Shown here one piece after another: positions 1-9,588 of a stretch of DNA of 64,000 nucleotides. Location: contig CAZMSQ010000010.1 in the NCBI GenBank assembly GCA_964569025.1, positions 16,776-80,775 of the forward strand, given 5' to 3'. A program made the translations under genes and the position numbers. The first letter of the stretch is position 1. Each line of letters starts with the position of its first letter. The stretch comes from CAZMSQ01 sp964569025 (GTDB lineage: Bacteria; Bacteroidota; Bacteroidia; Chitinophagales; Saprospiraceae). Below the pieces are notes generated by a model. That model saw nothing but the letters and a program-made list of their open reading frames with translations. It made no database searches and was not told the DNA's origin.

Positions 1-1150
1 CAATTGGGGTCATTCCTTCCCGGTGCAACCAGCTGTTGAAATCTTCACCATTGAGCGCTGCGGCCATGAGTCCCGGAAATTGATCTGGTGTACAAGCGAA
101 AACAGGAATACTCAGCTGTGCGAGATCAGCCGCAAGTTCGTGATTATAGTCCGGGCTCCCTTCATCGTTCAGTGCAGGCAGGACGACCACCCTGACCCCC
201 GACTTTTTGATTGTTGCAAGCAGACTTGTCACAGTCTCATCTTTTGATGCTCCGTCGAACAGGTCTGAAATCAGAACGAGAGTAGTTTTTTGAGGATTCC
301 TGATTTGGGAGCGTCCGTATTCCAGTGCCTTGCATATGTCAGTACCGCCACCTAAATTGATACCGAACAACAATTCTACCGGATCATTCAGAGAATCCGT
401 CAAATCGACCACACTCGTATCGAATGCAATGAACTGGGTGGTGATGGAAGGCACTGACGCCAGGATAGAAGCCAAAATACCTGTGTAGACTGATGAGGAG
501 GTCATGGACCCACTTTGATCCAGTACGATTTGAATACATTGGAGGCCTTTCGACCGCGATTCAAACCCATAGAGTTTTTCAGGGATGATGGTTTGGAATT
601 CCGGTTGGTACTGAGACAGATTTGCCATGACTGTTCGTTTCAGGTCAAGCACCTTGGGATGAGCATGTCTTTTGCGGCGTGCTTTCTGCAGTGCGCACTG
701 AGCAGCTGAGCGGACGGGCTCTCGCAACCTTTCTTCGAGATCTTTAACCAGCTTTCGAATAATCTGACGTGCCGTATCTCTTGTCTGGGCCGGAATGAGC
801 CCTCGAAGGCTCAGCAGCGAGGCTGCCAGATGGACATCCGGCTGAATGGTCTTCAAGGTGTCGGGGTCATTCAGAATCTCATACAACTTCAAACGTTTGA
901 GAGCGTCACGGTGGAGCATTTGAACCGCTGGCTTTGGAAAGTAGGCATGGATGTCACCAAGCCATCTGTTGACAGCAGGGGCTGACCCGCCAAGGCCACC
1001 GGTTTTGTCTGTATCATACAGGGCCTCGAGAGCAGCATCCATGGCTGCATACTCATCAGATAATCCTTCATCTCCTTCACTTGATTCTGATTTTGAATCC
1101 TGGTCTCTTCCGAGAATCATCCGCCATTTGGTCAGCCTGTCGGTTGTCAT
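1..1150 (-). CDS. VWA domain protein (partial, C-terminus beyond the window)
   Basis: Reading frame open from an ATG at 1150 to the left edge (at least 383 residues), so the C-terminus is missing. Residues 1-200 are charged and mostly helical. Residues 211-216 read DQSGSM, the MIDAS metal-binding motif of a von Willebrand factor A domain, and LGGGTD and SDLFDG follow at the spacing expected of that fold. VWA proteins of this type in bacteria usually work with a MoxR-type AAA ATPase as a chaperone-like pair; no such ATPase is visible here, but it could lie past the left edge. The upstream gene on the same strand ends 71 bases away, so co-transcription is possible. No signal peptide, so cytoplasmic. 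The domain call is firm; the biological role is unknown. Confidence 0.85.
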   Translation of the reverse strand, partial: MTTDRLTKWRMILGRDQDSKSESSEGDEGLSDEYAAMDAALEALYDTDKTGGLGGSAPAVNRWLGDIHAYFPKPAVQMLHRDALKRLKLYEILNDPDTLKTIQPDVHLAASLLSLRGLIPAQTRDTARQIIRKLVKDLEERLREPVRSAAQCALQKARRKRHAHPKVLDLKRTVMANLSQYQPEFQTIIPEKLYGFESRSKGLQCIQIVLDQSGSMTSSSVYTGILASILASVPSITTQFIAFDTSVVDLTDSLNDPVELLFGINLGGGTDICKALEYGRSQIRNPQKTTLVLISDLFDGASKDETVTSLLATIKKSGVRVVVLPALNDEGSPDYNHELAADLAQLSIPVFACTPDQFPGLMAAALNGEDFNSWLHREGMTPI

Positions 1151-1221
1151 ACGCGATCTTGAAAAAATTCCTTGAGAGGGAATGTGAAACGACAATCAAG
1201 ATAATGAATATCCCAGACACC

Positions 1222-4200
1222 TCAGAATGCAGCTCTTACCTCCACCCGGCCAATGTGAATGAGCGGTGCCAGACCTGTTTGCCGCCCTTCATAGGTGACA
1301 TTGAGTTGAACGTTGTTGTCCAAGCGGCGGTCTATCTGGAGATTCCAAAGGTAGTTTCTTCCATTTTGGAGGCCATTCATGAGTGCAAAAGACACGGGTG
1401 TGTTTGGGAGTCCCTGATATTGCACCTGTACCAGGCCAACAGAGGCCGAAATTGACGTCTTCGCTGTTTGGTTGACGGTTGCCCCGAGTCTGAGTTCGTA
1501 TTGACGAGCGGACTCTCCAAATTCCTGTTGCAGGGTATTTTTGCCGTACTTCGCTATAAAAGCTATTGATGTACGAAATGTTGCTGCGGGTTGCCATTGG
1601 ATTTCAGGTTGGCAATGAATGCTGCGAATGAGATAATCCCGGGCAGAAAAAAATTCGGAATCGTTTTCCTGCAAGAGTGCAGACACCTTCCCAATAGCAA
1701 TCCACCCGGGAGCTAAAGCTGTGCGCAACCGCACACTCTGCTCGGTCTGGCGGCGACTATCATACCCTGAGGTCAGAACCAATCGGTTGCGCATGTCAAC
1801 CCAGGAAAACTGCATATCAAACGAGGCATTCCCCCTGTTGAGAAAGAGATCCGCCCTGAGCGTAGAAGTCAAGGCAATCAGAGAAGAATCCGGGATGGCA
1901 AGTTGGAGGGGGTCCCAGGTCCGCACCCCAAAACCGGGTCTGGTTTTTTTGTCGATACCCATGGTCATTTGTGCTGACCACTTCCGGAGAAACCCTTCCA
2001 AGCCGTCCGTTTCCCTGATAAGTGCAGAGGGGTCGAGCCTCAGTAAGGCATTGATTTTTGAATTCTCAGTCCGGATAAAGTCTTCCGTGTATTGGGTGAT
2101 TCGAATGACATTTGCCGCCCCCGGAAATGGCGGAAGTTCAATTTCATCAAACTGAATCTGCCCGTCTCCGTTGCGGTCCTCCCAAAGATGAGTCCCCTGT
2201 TCTCCGGGCTGCACTGGACGGTAAATGAATTCCACTTTTTGCTCCTGCCCTGAACTGATGTCATACAGCACACTGCTCCGTATAAATCCACGCAGCATGG
2301 TGATTCTGTGTTCAATCCTGCCCAGCAGAGTCTGTGAAGGGCTGTTCTGGAAAGATGACGTATCCCCTCCTTCCAGGCGCCGATAAGCCAGGTTCCATTT
2401 CAACTGTGACCCTGAGCGCTGTCGCCATTCACCGGAGAGGGAGTAATTATGGGCAGTGGCAGTGTTGACAAATTTTCCCGCAATTGGTGCATAGTCTATT
2501 CTCACTGCGTATTCTGCGGCCCATGTGAATGCTTCTGACTCTTGCAGGCGGGCAAACCACCGTGCCATTTCGTATCGAAAGCTGCTTGCATTGATGGAGT
2601 CGCTGCTCGTGTCGTATCTCTGGTTGACTTCCTGTTCGACATACATTCCTGCACGCAAAGATCCGCTTTGATTCAGGTTTTTAGTAAGCTGAAATTGGGG
2701 GCGTGAAAAAGTGGACCGAGCTCCGCGACTTTGTGTTTTCAGCCAATTGCCCGAGGCAGCAAGCTCCCAGCCTGATTGGTTCCAGTTCAGAGAGGCCCGG
2801 TGTTTGACACCTGAAAACAGACTGTCTCGTGCAAATCCCGAGGACTTGTATTGGAGGGCTCCATGCTCTGCATGCACGAGGCTGAGGGACACGTCTCCAA
2901 GATGTTCCTCTTCAGGAGTCGAAGCAGGTTCGAGATTCCAATCCCGAGAAAATTCAGCCTCACGCCAGGGATTGAGCCCTTTAAACTGTTTTCGAACTCC
3001 TTCATAATTCATCCCTCCATTGATACTCCACGGACTTGACCCTATGTCAATCCGGTGTCTCCCTGTCAGAAAAACAGCCAGTCCTGTGTTATCATCATCA
3101 TCTGCATTTGAAAACCGGTTGAGGTCAGTTCTGCTCATGGCTACTTCGGCTTGAAGCGCAGAATATTGATTCCATTGGAGATTCAACCCAGCAGCATACA
3201 ACTGCTGCTGGCCGGGCGGCATCAGTTTCACCACTGGTTCATAATCTCCCTGTGGCTGGCAATCAGGGCCAGCGGGCACCCATTCAAAAGCTGTCCCGAA
3301 GGCTTCTGCCGGCAGCCTTCTATAATGGCCGTTCCCCTCTCCTACCTCTGTGAATGTGACTGCCCAGATTCCTCCATTTTCCGGACCTGCCTGTACATAG
3401 ATACTGTCTGTAAAGCAAAGGCTTTCTGGCGGTGCCGGCACTTTGATGTACCGAACCGGGTCATTGGCAGCTACCCCGGGACGCTGACCAGGAGCAAGGA
3501 CCCCTTCCGCTGCATCTCCGGCCTCTGCAAGTGCCAAAAGCTGGCCTGGCGTGAGCGTTCTCGCCCCACCTGAAAATTTTCCATCCTGCTCCGAATATCC
3601 ATTGATATAGAAACTCATCACACCGCGTTCATACGCTGCATTGACAGTGTGCAGCGTACGAAGGTACTGTCGGGTTGCATATTCAAATTCAACAATAATC
3701 CTGATGTCTTTTGTAATCAGCCTATTGCTTGTAAAAACGACCGTCCCTCTGTTGTAATCAATGATGTAGTCATATTCCTGACCACGCTTCATAAGGCGTC
3801 CATCAACGTATACCTTTTCAGTGCCGGCCAGTACAATGATGAACGATTCGCCATCAGCCCCAACGAGGCGATAGGGACCTTGATTTCCCTCCGAGCCTAC
3901 AAAGGAATTTCGTGAAAACCTTCCCCTTGAGACCGCCATTCCAGCCTTGACCCTGATCTGACCGTCATCGGGAAGGGAAAACTCATCCTGAGCAGTCGCA
4001 CCCTGTAAGCGCTTGTAATACCTCATGAAGTGCCCTGAAGAATGAGAGAGCTCATAGTCCCCGGCAGTCAATTGGCCGTTGTTCCTCTTGATTTGAATGA
4101 AGACCCGGTCAAACTCCTGAAGCTGACTGGTATTTCCCTGGGGCTGAATCGGCAGGTTGTTATCAGACAGAGCTGCCACCAATTCGATGCCATCACCAAG

Positions 4201-4689
4201 GCTTCCGTTGAGTTGTAAGTTGAGATTCGAATTGACAGTCAGGTTTTGACGATTACCGAAAGAAACGCCTCTTGAAAAACTGCCGTTGTAATCCAGCCCG
4301 CTGTTCGGCAAGAAGAGAGATTCATCCTTTTGAGACACGTACAACGTCCCGATGTAATCCGTATGACTTTCCCGATACATCATGGCAGGGCTTCTATTGA
4401 AAGCTCTGCTGACTAAAGATTGAGGGAGAACCCGGTACCGCACAATGACTGAGTCCACTTCTGGCTTTTTCTTCCAAATGACCGCATTGGAGTTGAAGTG
4501 CCATGTAGAACTGTCAACAGGGTTCTCTCCTGAAAAGACCATTACTGAGGAGGGAGAAATCCAGAGCTCACCCAAAAGAATTGTATCCTTACCGACGGAT
4601 TCGCGAATCTCTCTGAGAGTAGACAGATTTTGTGAAACTCCGGGCAAAACCCACAGAAGGGACAATATGCAAGCAAGGAGATGTTTCAT
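1222..4689 (-). CDS. Large outer-membrane beta-barrel-like protein, function unknown
   Basis: 1155 residues with an N-terminal signal peptide (MKHLLACILSLLWVLPGVSQ) and a C-terminal phenylalanine, as in many outer-membrane barrels. The middle and C-terminal parts are rich in alternating polar/aromatic strands (many W, Y, R and N, few long hydrophobic runs), fitting a large beta-barrel. Residues about 270-340 hold a GPYRLVGADGE segment followed by GTEKVYVDG and YDYIIDYNRGTVVFTS, a pattern I associate with large conserved surface proteins of Bacteroidota that have no assigned function. It is not long enough for SprA and has no TonB box or plug that I can recognise. The next gene downstream encodes the VWA protein. 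Transport, secretion or assembly roles are all possible. Confidence 0.75.
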   Translation of the reverse strand: MKHLLACILSLLWVLPGVSQNLSTLREIRESVGKDTILLGELWISPSSVMVFSGENPVDSSTWHFNSNAVIWKKKPEVDSVIVRYRVLPQSLVSRAFNRSPAMMYRESHTDYIGTLYVSQKDESLFLPNSGLDYNGSFSRGVSFGNRQNLTVNSNLNLQLNGSLGDGIELVAALSDNNLPIQPQGNTSQLQEFDRVFIQIKRNNGQLTAGDYELSHSSGHFMRYYKRLQGATAQDEFSLPDDGQIRVKAGMAVSRGRFSRNSFVGSEGNQGPYRLVGADGESFIIVLAGTEKVYVDGRLMKRGQEYDYIIDYNRGTVVFTSNRLITKDIRIIVEFEYATRQYLRTLHTVNAAYERGVMSFYINGYSEQDGKFSGGARTLTPGQLLALAEAGDAAEGVLAPGQRPGVAANDPVRYIKVPAPPESLCFTDSIYVQAGPENGGIWAVTFTEVGEGNGHYRRLPAEAFGTAFEWVPAGPDCQPQGDYEPVVKLMPPGQQQLYAAGLNLQWNQYSALQAEVAMSRTDLNRFSNADDDDNTGLAVFLTGRHRIDIGSSPWSINGGMNYEGVRKQFKGLNPWREAEFSRDWNLEPASTPEEEHLGDVSLSLVHAEHGALQYKSSGFARDSLFSGVKHRASLNWNQSGWELAASGNWLKTQSRGARSTFSRPQFQLTKNLNQSGSLRAGMYVEQEVNQRYDTSSDSINASSFRYEMARWFARLQESEAFTWAAEYAVRIDYAPIAGKFVNTATAHNYSLSGEWRQRSGSQLKWNLAYRRLEGGDTSSFQNSPSQTLLGRIEHRITMLRGFIRSSVLYDISSGQEQKVEFIYRPVQPGEQGTHLWEDRNGDGQIQFDEIELPPFPGAANVIRITQYTEDFIRTENSKINALLRLDPSALIRETDGLEGFLRKWSAQMTMGIDKKTRPGFGVRTWDPLQLAIPDSSLIALTSTLRADLFLNRGNASFDMQFSWVDMRNRLVLTSGYDSRRQTEQSVRLRTALAPGWIAIGKVSALLQENDSEFFSARDYLIRSIHCQPEIQWQPAATFRTSIAFIAKYGKNTLQQEFGESARQYELRLGATVNQTAKTSISASVGLVQVQYQGLPNTPVSFALMNGLQNGRNYLWNLQIDRRLDNNVQLNVTYEGRQTGLAPLIHIGRVEVRAAF

Positions 4690-4983
4690 TCAGGAAAGGA
4701 CGAGTCGATGATTTCCATTTCGCGGGATGAAGGAATCGTCACGCGAAGTTTGCAAACCAATCAGCGGGTCAGGTTGTTTGCCTTTTTCTGATGACCAATG
4801 AAATTGAAACGTCATTTCCGGCCCCACATTACTCTTTACGATGAGTTTATCGGTATTCTGGTGATTTTTAAAAAAAATACATCTTCTCTGCAACCAGGAG
4901 GGTAAAAAGATAGTTTTACTATAAATTTAATGACGTGATTTGCCATTTTCAGACACGTTGGCACGGCACCACAACTTGATACT
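4690..4983. other. Divergent intergenic region
   Basis: 294 bases between the outer-membrane protein gene (minus) and the ABC transporter operon (plus). The minus strand carries TATCTTTT at 4912-4905, one mismatch from the Bacteroidota -7 consensus TAnnTTTG, but no TTG at the right distance. It would give a leader of about 200 nt. A 67-codon minus-strand frame with a TTG start (4690-4893) ends exactly at the start codon of the outer-membrane gene; it has no recognisable domain and I do not call it a gene. No clear plus-strand promoter was found. Confidence 0.4.
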
Positions 4984-6705
4984 ATGACGCCTCTCAAGCG
5001 TTTTCTGGCATTGCTTTCTTTGGAGCGTAAACGGATATACTACATTTATATCTACGCCATTTTCTCGGGTTTAGTCACGCTGACGCTCCCTCTCGGGATC
5101 CAAGCTATTCTCAGTCAATTAGAGTCGCAGGAAATCACCTCGGCATGGACCATCCTTGTCGCTGTGGTCATTGTCGGCATTATTGCTGCCGGGGTTTTGA
5201 AAATCATGCAATTGTATTTGTCCGAGTTCATTCAACGGCGGATTTTTGTACGCGCCTCCCTTGAGTTTGCCTACCGTCTGCCAAGGATTAAGTTCAGCGC
5301 CCTGAGGGAGCATCATGCGCCCGAATTGGTCAATCGATTTTTTGATACGCTCACCATTCAGAAAGGACTCAGCAAAATCCTCATTGATTTTTCGACGTCT
5401 GCTATTCAAATTCTCTTTGGCCTGCTCCTTCTTTCTCTTTACCACCCTGTATTCATTGCTTTTGGGGCGATCCTCCTCATGATTCTGTTTTTTATCATCC
5501 GCCTTACCGGTCCATCTGGCTTAAACAGTAGTTTGGAAGAGTCAAGATTCAAGTATGAAGTGGCTCATTGGCTCGAGGAAGTTGCACGTACTATGGGAAC
5601 ATTCAAATTAAGTGGCTGCGTAGATCTGCCACTTGTCCGGGCCGATATGCTCACTGAGAAATATCTGGCAGCGAGAAAGGACCATTTTCGCATTCTCATC
5701 TTTCAATTCAGCAGCTTTGTTGGATTCAAAACCCTGATTACTGGTGGGTTGCTGGTACTTGGAAGTATTCTCGTTGTGAACCAACAAATTACAATCGGAC
5801 AGTTCGTTGCCTCTGAAATTGTCATCATTTTGATTATGGAATCTGTTCAGAAATTAATCCTGAGCATGGAAACAGTGTATGACGTTCTGACCTCTGTGGA
5901 GAAAATCGGCTATGTCACAGATCTTGAGCTGGAAACGAGCCATGGCTCTACCATGGTCGAACAAGCTACTGAGCATCAAGCATTTGGGATCCAACTGCGT
6001 GAGCTCTCATTCAAGTATGAATTATCTGACAATCCGGTTCTTGACAAAGTAAATCTCGATATTTCTCCGGGTAGCAGGGTCTGTGTAGGCGGCTATAACG
6101 GGAGTGGTAAAACAACTCTGCTTCAGCTCATTGCAGGACTATATGATCACTACGATGGGAACATTCTCTATAATGGACTTCCTCTCAAGAATCTGGATAT
6201 TTATAACCTCAGGTTTCTGATTGGAGATACATTGACTCAGGAGTCTCTGTTTTACGGGACGCTGGAGGAAAACATTTCCATGGGTCGGGCTGATGTGGGT
6301 ATTAAGCAGGTCATCGAGGCGTCTGATGAAGTGGGACTCACGTCTTTTATTCAGCGTATGCCGATGGGGTATGATACACTTATCAAGCCTTCAGGAAAAG
6401 ACTTGTCTGACAGTGTGATTCGGAGAATTATTCTTGCGCGGGGGATTGTTACCAGGCCACGGCTTCTATTGCTTGATGAGGATATTTTCCAATTTGAAAG
6501 TGCAGAGCAAAGAAAACTCATTCGTTGGCTCTCCTCTCCGGACCGCCCATGGACTCTTGTAGCAGTATCTAACGACATCGATGTGGCCCGAATGGCTGAT
6601 AAAGTGGTCATTTTGGATCAAGGCCGGGTAAAAATGGAAGGTACGTTTGAAGAGTTATCTGGCATTCCTGAAATCGGAGACATTTTCAAGTTCCCTGAAA
6701 GATAG
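4984..6705 (+). CDS. ABC half-transporter (exporter type) with degenerate ATPase motifs
   Basis: 573 residues: an N-terminal membrane domain of about six helices (residues 20-300) and a C-terminal nucleotide-binding domain (about 335-573), the layout of type I secretion or lipid-type exporters, without a C39 peptidase domain. Walker A is intact (GGYNGSGKT, 369-377, Lys376), the Q-loop region (LTQES) is present and Walker B keeps Asp498-Glu499. The ABC signature, normally LSGGQ, is LSDSV at 474-478, and the switch histidine is replaced by Asn530 (VSND). Genes for a HlyD-type adaptor and a TolC-type channel follow immediately, so the three should form a trans-envelope machine. With both signature and H-loop altered in every subunit of a homodimer, hydrolysis may be slow or absent, or the protein may need a partner ATPase. 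Substrate unknown. Confidence 0.9.
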   Translation: MTPLKRFLALLSLERKRIYYIYIYAIFSGLVTLTLPLGIQAILSQLESQEITSAWTILVAVVIVGIIAAGVLKIMQLYLSEFIQRRIFVRASLEFAYRLPRIKFSALREHHAPELVNRFFDTLTIQKGLSKILIDFSTSAIQILFGLLLLSLYHPVFIAFGAILLMILFFIIRLTGPSGLNSSLEESRFKYEVAHWLEEVARTMGTFKLSGCVDLPLVRADMLTEKYLAARKDHFRILIFQFSSFVGFKTLITGGLLVLGSILVVNQQITIGQFVASEIVIILIMESVQKLILSMETVYDVLTSVEKIGYVTDLELETSHGSTMVEQATEHQAFGIQLRELSFKYELSDNPVLDKVNLDISPGSRVCVGGYNGSGKTTLLQLIAGLYDHYDGNILYNGLPLKNLDIYNLRFLIGDTLTQESLFYGTLEENISMGRADVGIKQVIEASDEVGLTSFIQRMPMGYDTLIKPSGKDLSDSVIRRIILARGIVTRPRLLLLDEDIFQFESAEQRKLIRWLSSPDRPWTLVAVSNDIDVARMADKVVILDQGRVKMEGTFEELSGIPEIGDIFKFPER

Positions 6706-6772
6706 CATCATCTCTCTTTCCGCTTTTCCTGTTGTGTGAATTATTCCAATACTTTCAAATGCCACCTCTCAC

Positions 6773-8155
6773 ATGCTAAATATCTCTTCCAACAGAAGCA
6801 TCCGCGAATCTTTGAATGAGGAGCAGTACAGTTCGTTCCGGTCGATAGAGGAGCCTGATTTTGCCCGTCGGTTTCTGTATGTATTGGGAAGTCTGCTGTT
6901 GGTTACGATTGCATTTGCCTTTCTACCCTGGAGACAAAACGTTATAGCTAAGGGATATGTCACCACGCTGCGGCCGGAGCAGCGGCCCCAGACAGTACAG
7001 TCTGTCATTGGCGGACGGATTGAGAAATGGTATGTCAGGGAAGGTGATACAGTATTTGCTGGCGATACAATTGCATTTATTTCGGATGTAAAGGACCAAT
7101 ATTTTGACCCTGATCTTCTAGAAAGAACCCGTGAGCAGATCAGTGCCAAACAGAGTTCGGCACTCGCATACACTGACAAAGCGTCATCTTTAGAGCGGCA
7201 GATTGTGGCGCTTGAAACGACGCGGGACCTCAAAATTTCCCAAGCAGAAAATGCGCTCGCTACTGCTCATTTAAATGTAGAGTCTGACAGCATGAAATTG
7301 GTCTCAGCCGTATTGGACTTCGAGACGGCGACCATTCAGTTTGAACGGGAGCAGGCTCTTTTCGACAAAGGCCTTACCTCCAAAACAGATCTCGAAGACA
7401 AGCGTGTTAAAATGCTGGACGCAGATGCTAAGAAAACGTCTGCCAGAAATGCCTTGCAAGTCAGTCGGAATGATCTGCTGAACGCCCGTATCCAGTTGTC
7501 GACTATTGCCAATGAATTCAGTGACAAGTTGGCCAAGGCGTATGCCGATCGTTACAGTGTCTTGTCGCAGGTATTTGACGCCAACGGAGAAATTGCCAAA
7601 ATGACGAATCAACTGGCCAACTACTCGATTCGCTTTCAGAATTATGCAGTTACAGCACCTCAGACAGGATTGATAACCGAAGCATTACGCGTTGGTATTG
7701 GAGAGGTCATCAAGGAAGGGGAGCGCTTGATTAGTATCATGCCCCTTGACTACCAGCCAGCAGTAGAAATGCTTGTGCGTCCGGTGGATATTCCGCTCTT
7801 CAATATTGGAAATGACATTCGGTTTATCTTCGACGGATGGCCGGCAGTGGTGTTTTCAGGGTGGCCTGATCTGTCATACGGCACCTTTTCAGGGAAAGTC
7901 TTTGCAATTGACAGGTTTACAGGTGGGGAGGGAACTTTTCGGGTATTAATTGCTCCAAATCCAGACAAACGCCCCTGGCCACAGGCTCTGAGTATCGGAA
8001 CAGGCGCAAAGAGCATTGCCCTTTTGAAGCAGGTTCCGGTTTGGTATGAAATCTGGCGGAGACTCAACGGATTCCCTCCGGACTACTACCAATCCACACA
8101 AAAAGAGGGGGAACCTGACAAGACCACTATGAAGACCTTGAAACGCCTCAAATGA
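6773..8155 (+). CDS. HlyD-family membrane fusion protein (periplasmic adaptor)
   Basis: 460 residues. A short cytoplasmic N-terminus is followed by one membrane helix (about residues 33-52), then a lipoyl-like half motif (GGRIEKWYVREGDTVFAGD), a long coiled-coil hairpin (about 110-290) and the second lipoyl/beta-barrel part (TAPQTGLI onward). This is the architecture of adaptors that link an inner-membrane transporter to TolC. The gene starts 67 bases after the ABC transporter and its stop overlaps the start of the TolC gene by four bases (ATGA), which implies translational coupling. It should sit in the inner membrane with a large periplasmic part and bridge its two neighbours. Confidence 0.9.
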   Translation: MLNISSNRSIRESLNEEQYSSFRSIEEPDFARRFLYVLGSLLLVTIAFAFLPWRQNVIAKGYVTTLRPEQRPQTVQSVIGGRIEKWYVREGDTVFAGDTIAFISDVKDQYFDPDLLERTREQISAKQSSALAYTDKASSLERQIVALETTRDLKISQAENALATAHLNVESDSMKLVSAVLDFETATIQFEREQALFDKGLTSKTDLEDKRVKMLDADAKKTSARNALQVSRNDLLNARIQLSTIANEFSDKLAKAYADRYSVLSQVFDANGEIAKMTNQLANYSIRFQNYAVTAPQTGLITEALRVGIGEVIKEGERLISIMPLDYQPAVEMLVRPVDIPLFNIGNDIRFIFDGWPAVVFSGWPDLSYGTFSGKVFAIDRFTGGEGTFRVLIAPNPDKRPWPQALSIGTGAKSIALLKQVPVWYEIWRRLNGFPPDYYQSTQKEGEPDKTTMKTLKRLK

Positions 8156-9588
8156 TGCTTCCACGCTTACTGATTGGCCTGTTCTTCCTGCCCATTCCCG
8201 GCCTGTTGTGCTGTCAGGAGGTGCAAACTGACCCGGATGCTGTTCTGACCTATCAGGCATTTATGAATCTGGTACGCCAGTATCACCCGGCTGCCCTTGG
8301 TGCGGAACTTCTTGTGGAAGAGGGCAATGCAACCGTAATGGGAACAAGGGGTCAGTTTGACCCGAGACTTTCTGCTTCTTCCAAGGACAAAAACTTTGGG
8401 GACCAGACGTATTACAACCTGATTGATGCAGGTTTGCTGATTCCAACCGCCACAGGCATAGACATCAGTGCAGGATACGAGCAGACTTCCGGGGTATACC
8501 TCAATCCGGAGCGCACCTTGCCAGAAAAAGGCCAGATGGCCTTGGGTGTCACCATCCCGGCGCTGCATCAGCTCATCATCAACGAGCGTAAACTTGAGAT
8601 GCAGCGCGCCAGGCTCATGCAACAGGCCAGTCTCATCGAGCGAAGGGTCTTACTGAACAAACTCTTCTTTGAAGCTGCCATCGCCTATTGGAAGTGGTCC
8701 GGGAGCTGGCAAAAACTCAGGGTCTACGACGAGGCTGTCTCAGCTGCCAGACAACGACTCCTCGCCACCAAGGAGAGCGCAGAACTGGGAGATATTGCGA
8801 CCATCGATACCGTTGAAGCACGGACTCAGGTCCAGCAATTTGAGATTGAACAGCTGGATGCGTTGCTGAAATATCAGGAACTGACTCTGAAGGTATCGAA
8901 TTTCCTCTGGGATCCCAACGGGCAGCCCCTTCGGCTCGACTTTGGAGCCCAACCGGAAGATGTTCCCGTGTCAGACGATGCAGGTCTTCCTGCCCTTGCA
9001 GGAATCTTGCCTGAAATCGAAGGACTATCCGCCTGGCACCCAGAGCTCTTACTAACTCTCAACAAACAATCCCAATTGGAGGCTGAGCGACGGATTAAAC
9101 TCGGAAAAACACTGCCAAAAATAAAGGTGGACATGGTCCTTCTGGCAGATCCCACAGACTTGCAGCCCACAATTTCTGACTACCGGCTTGGAGCTGGTGT
9201 TCAGTATCCGATTTTTACCCGTCGGGAACGGGCTGATCTCAATCTGACAGACCTGAAATTGCGCCAGGTGGCATTGGACCTGCAGTTCAAGCAGCAAAAA
9301 CAGGAAAACGACATTCTTACTGCCTGGTACAAGGCCTCAAACACTTTTCGCCAGATTGGAGGGTTCCGCAATCAGACAAACAATTTTCTGACCCTCTTGG
9401 AGGGTGAGCAGGAGAAGTTTTTCCTTGGGCAGAGCAGCCTTTTTCTGGTCAATGCGCGGGAAGTAAAATACATCAAATCACGGCTGGACTTCATCGATGC
9501 CATCTTCAAATTTGAGCAAGCGAAGGAGCAATTGAAGTTCGAGCTCTTTTCGAGGGGCGAAGGGGTGATCACTCCGAACGCACAATAG
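8152..9588 (+). CDS. TolC-family outer-membrane channel protein
   Basis: 478 residues with a hydrophobic N-terminal signal sequence (first 21 residues) and two long, alanine- and leucine-rich helical stretches separated by strand segments, as in the duplicated TolC/OEP fold. Typical pieces are the helix beginning LTYQAFMNLVRQYHP near the N-terminus and the GVQYPIFTRRERADL segment near residue 350, which resembles the second beta-strand/helix junction of the family. The signal sequence ends in LLCC, so lipidation is conceivable, but the residues before the Cys do not make a good lipobox. The start overlaps the adaptor gene's stop (ATGA). It completes an ABC-HlyD-TolC set for moving a substrate across both membranes. 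Confidence 0.88.
   Translation: MMLPRLLIGLFFLPIPGLLCCQEVQTDPDAVLTYQAFMNLVRQYHPAALGAELLVEEGNATVMGTRGQFDPRLSASSKDKNFGDQTYYNLIDAGLLIPTATGIDISAGYEQTSGVYLNPERTLPEKGQMALGVTIPALHQLIINERKLEMQRARLMQQASLIERRVLLNKLFFEAAIAYWKWSGSWQKLRVYDEAVSAARQRLLATKESAELGDIATIDTVEARTQVQQFEIEQLDALLKYQELTLKVSNFLWDPNGQPLRLDFGAQPEDVPVSDDAGLPALAGILPEIEGLSAWHPELLLTLNKQSQLEAERRIKLGKTLPKIKVDMVLLADPTDLQPTISDYRLGAGVQYPIFTRRERADLNLTDLKLRQVALDLQFKQQKQENDILTAWYKASNTFRQIGGFRNQTNNFLTLLEGEQEKFFLGQSSLFLVNAREVKYIKSRLDFIDAIFKFEQAKEQLKFELFSRGEGVITPNAQ

Noticed and set aside
23..709. Plus-strand frames of 64-74 codons at the left edge
   Set aside because: They lie over the VWA domain coding region on the minus strand, whose protein sequence is clearly real.
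3151..3573. 140-codon plus-strand frame inside the outer-membrane protein gene
   Set aside because: Antisense shadow of a 1155-residue gene with signal peptide and conserved segments; no coding character of its own.
4690..4893. 67-codon minus-strand frame with a TTG start ending exactly at the start of the outer-membrane protein gene
   Set aside because: No domain, no ATG, a stretch of poly-Phe from a T run, and composition like a leader. More likely the 5' untranslated region of the outer-membrane gene.
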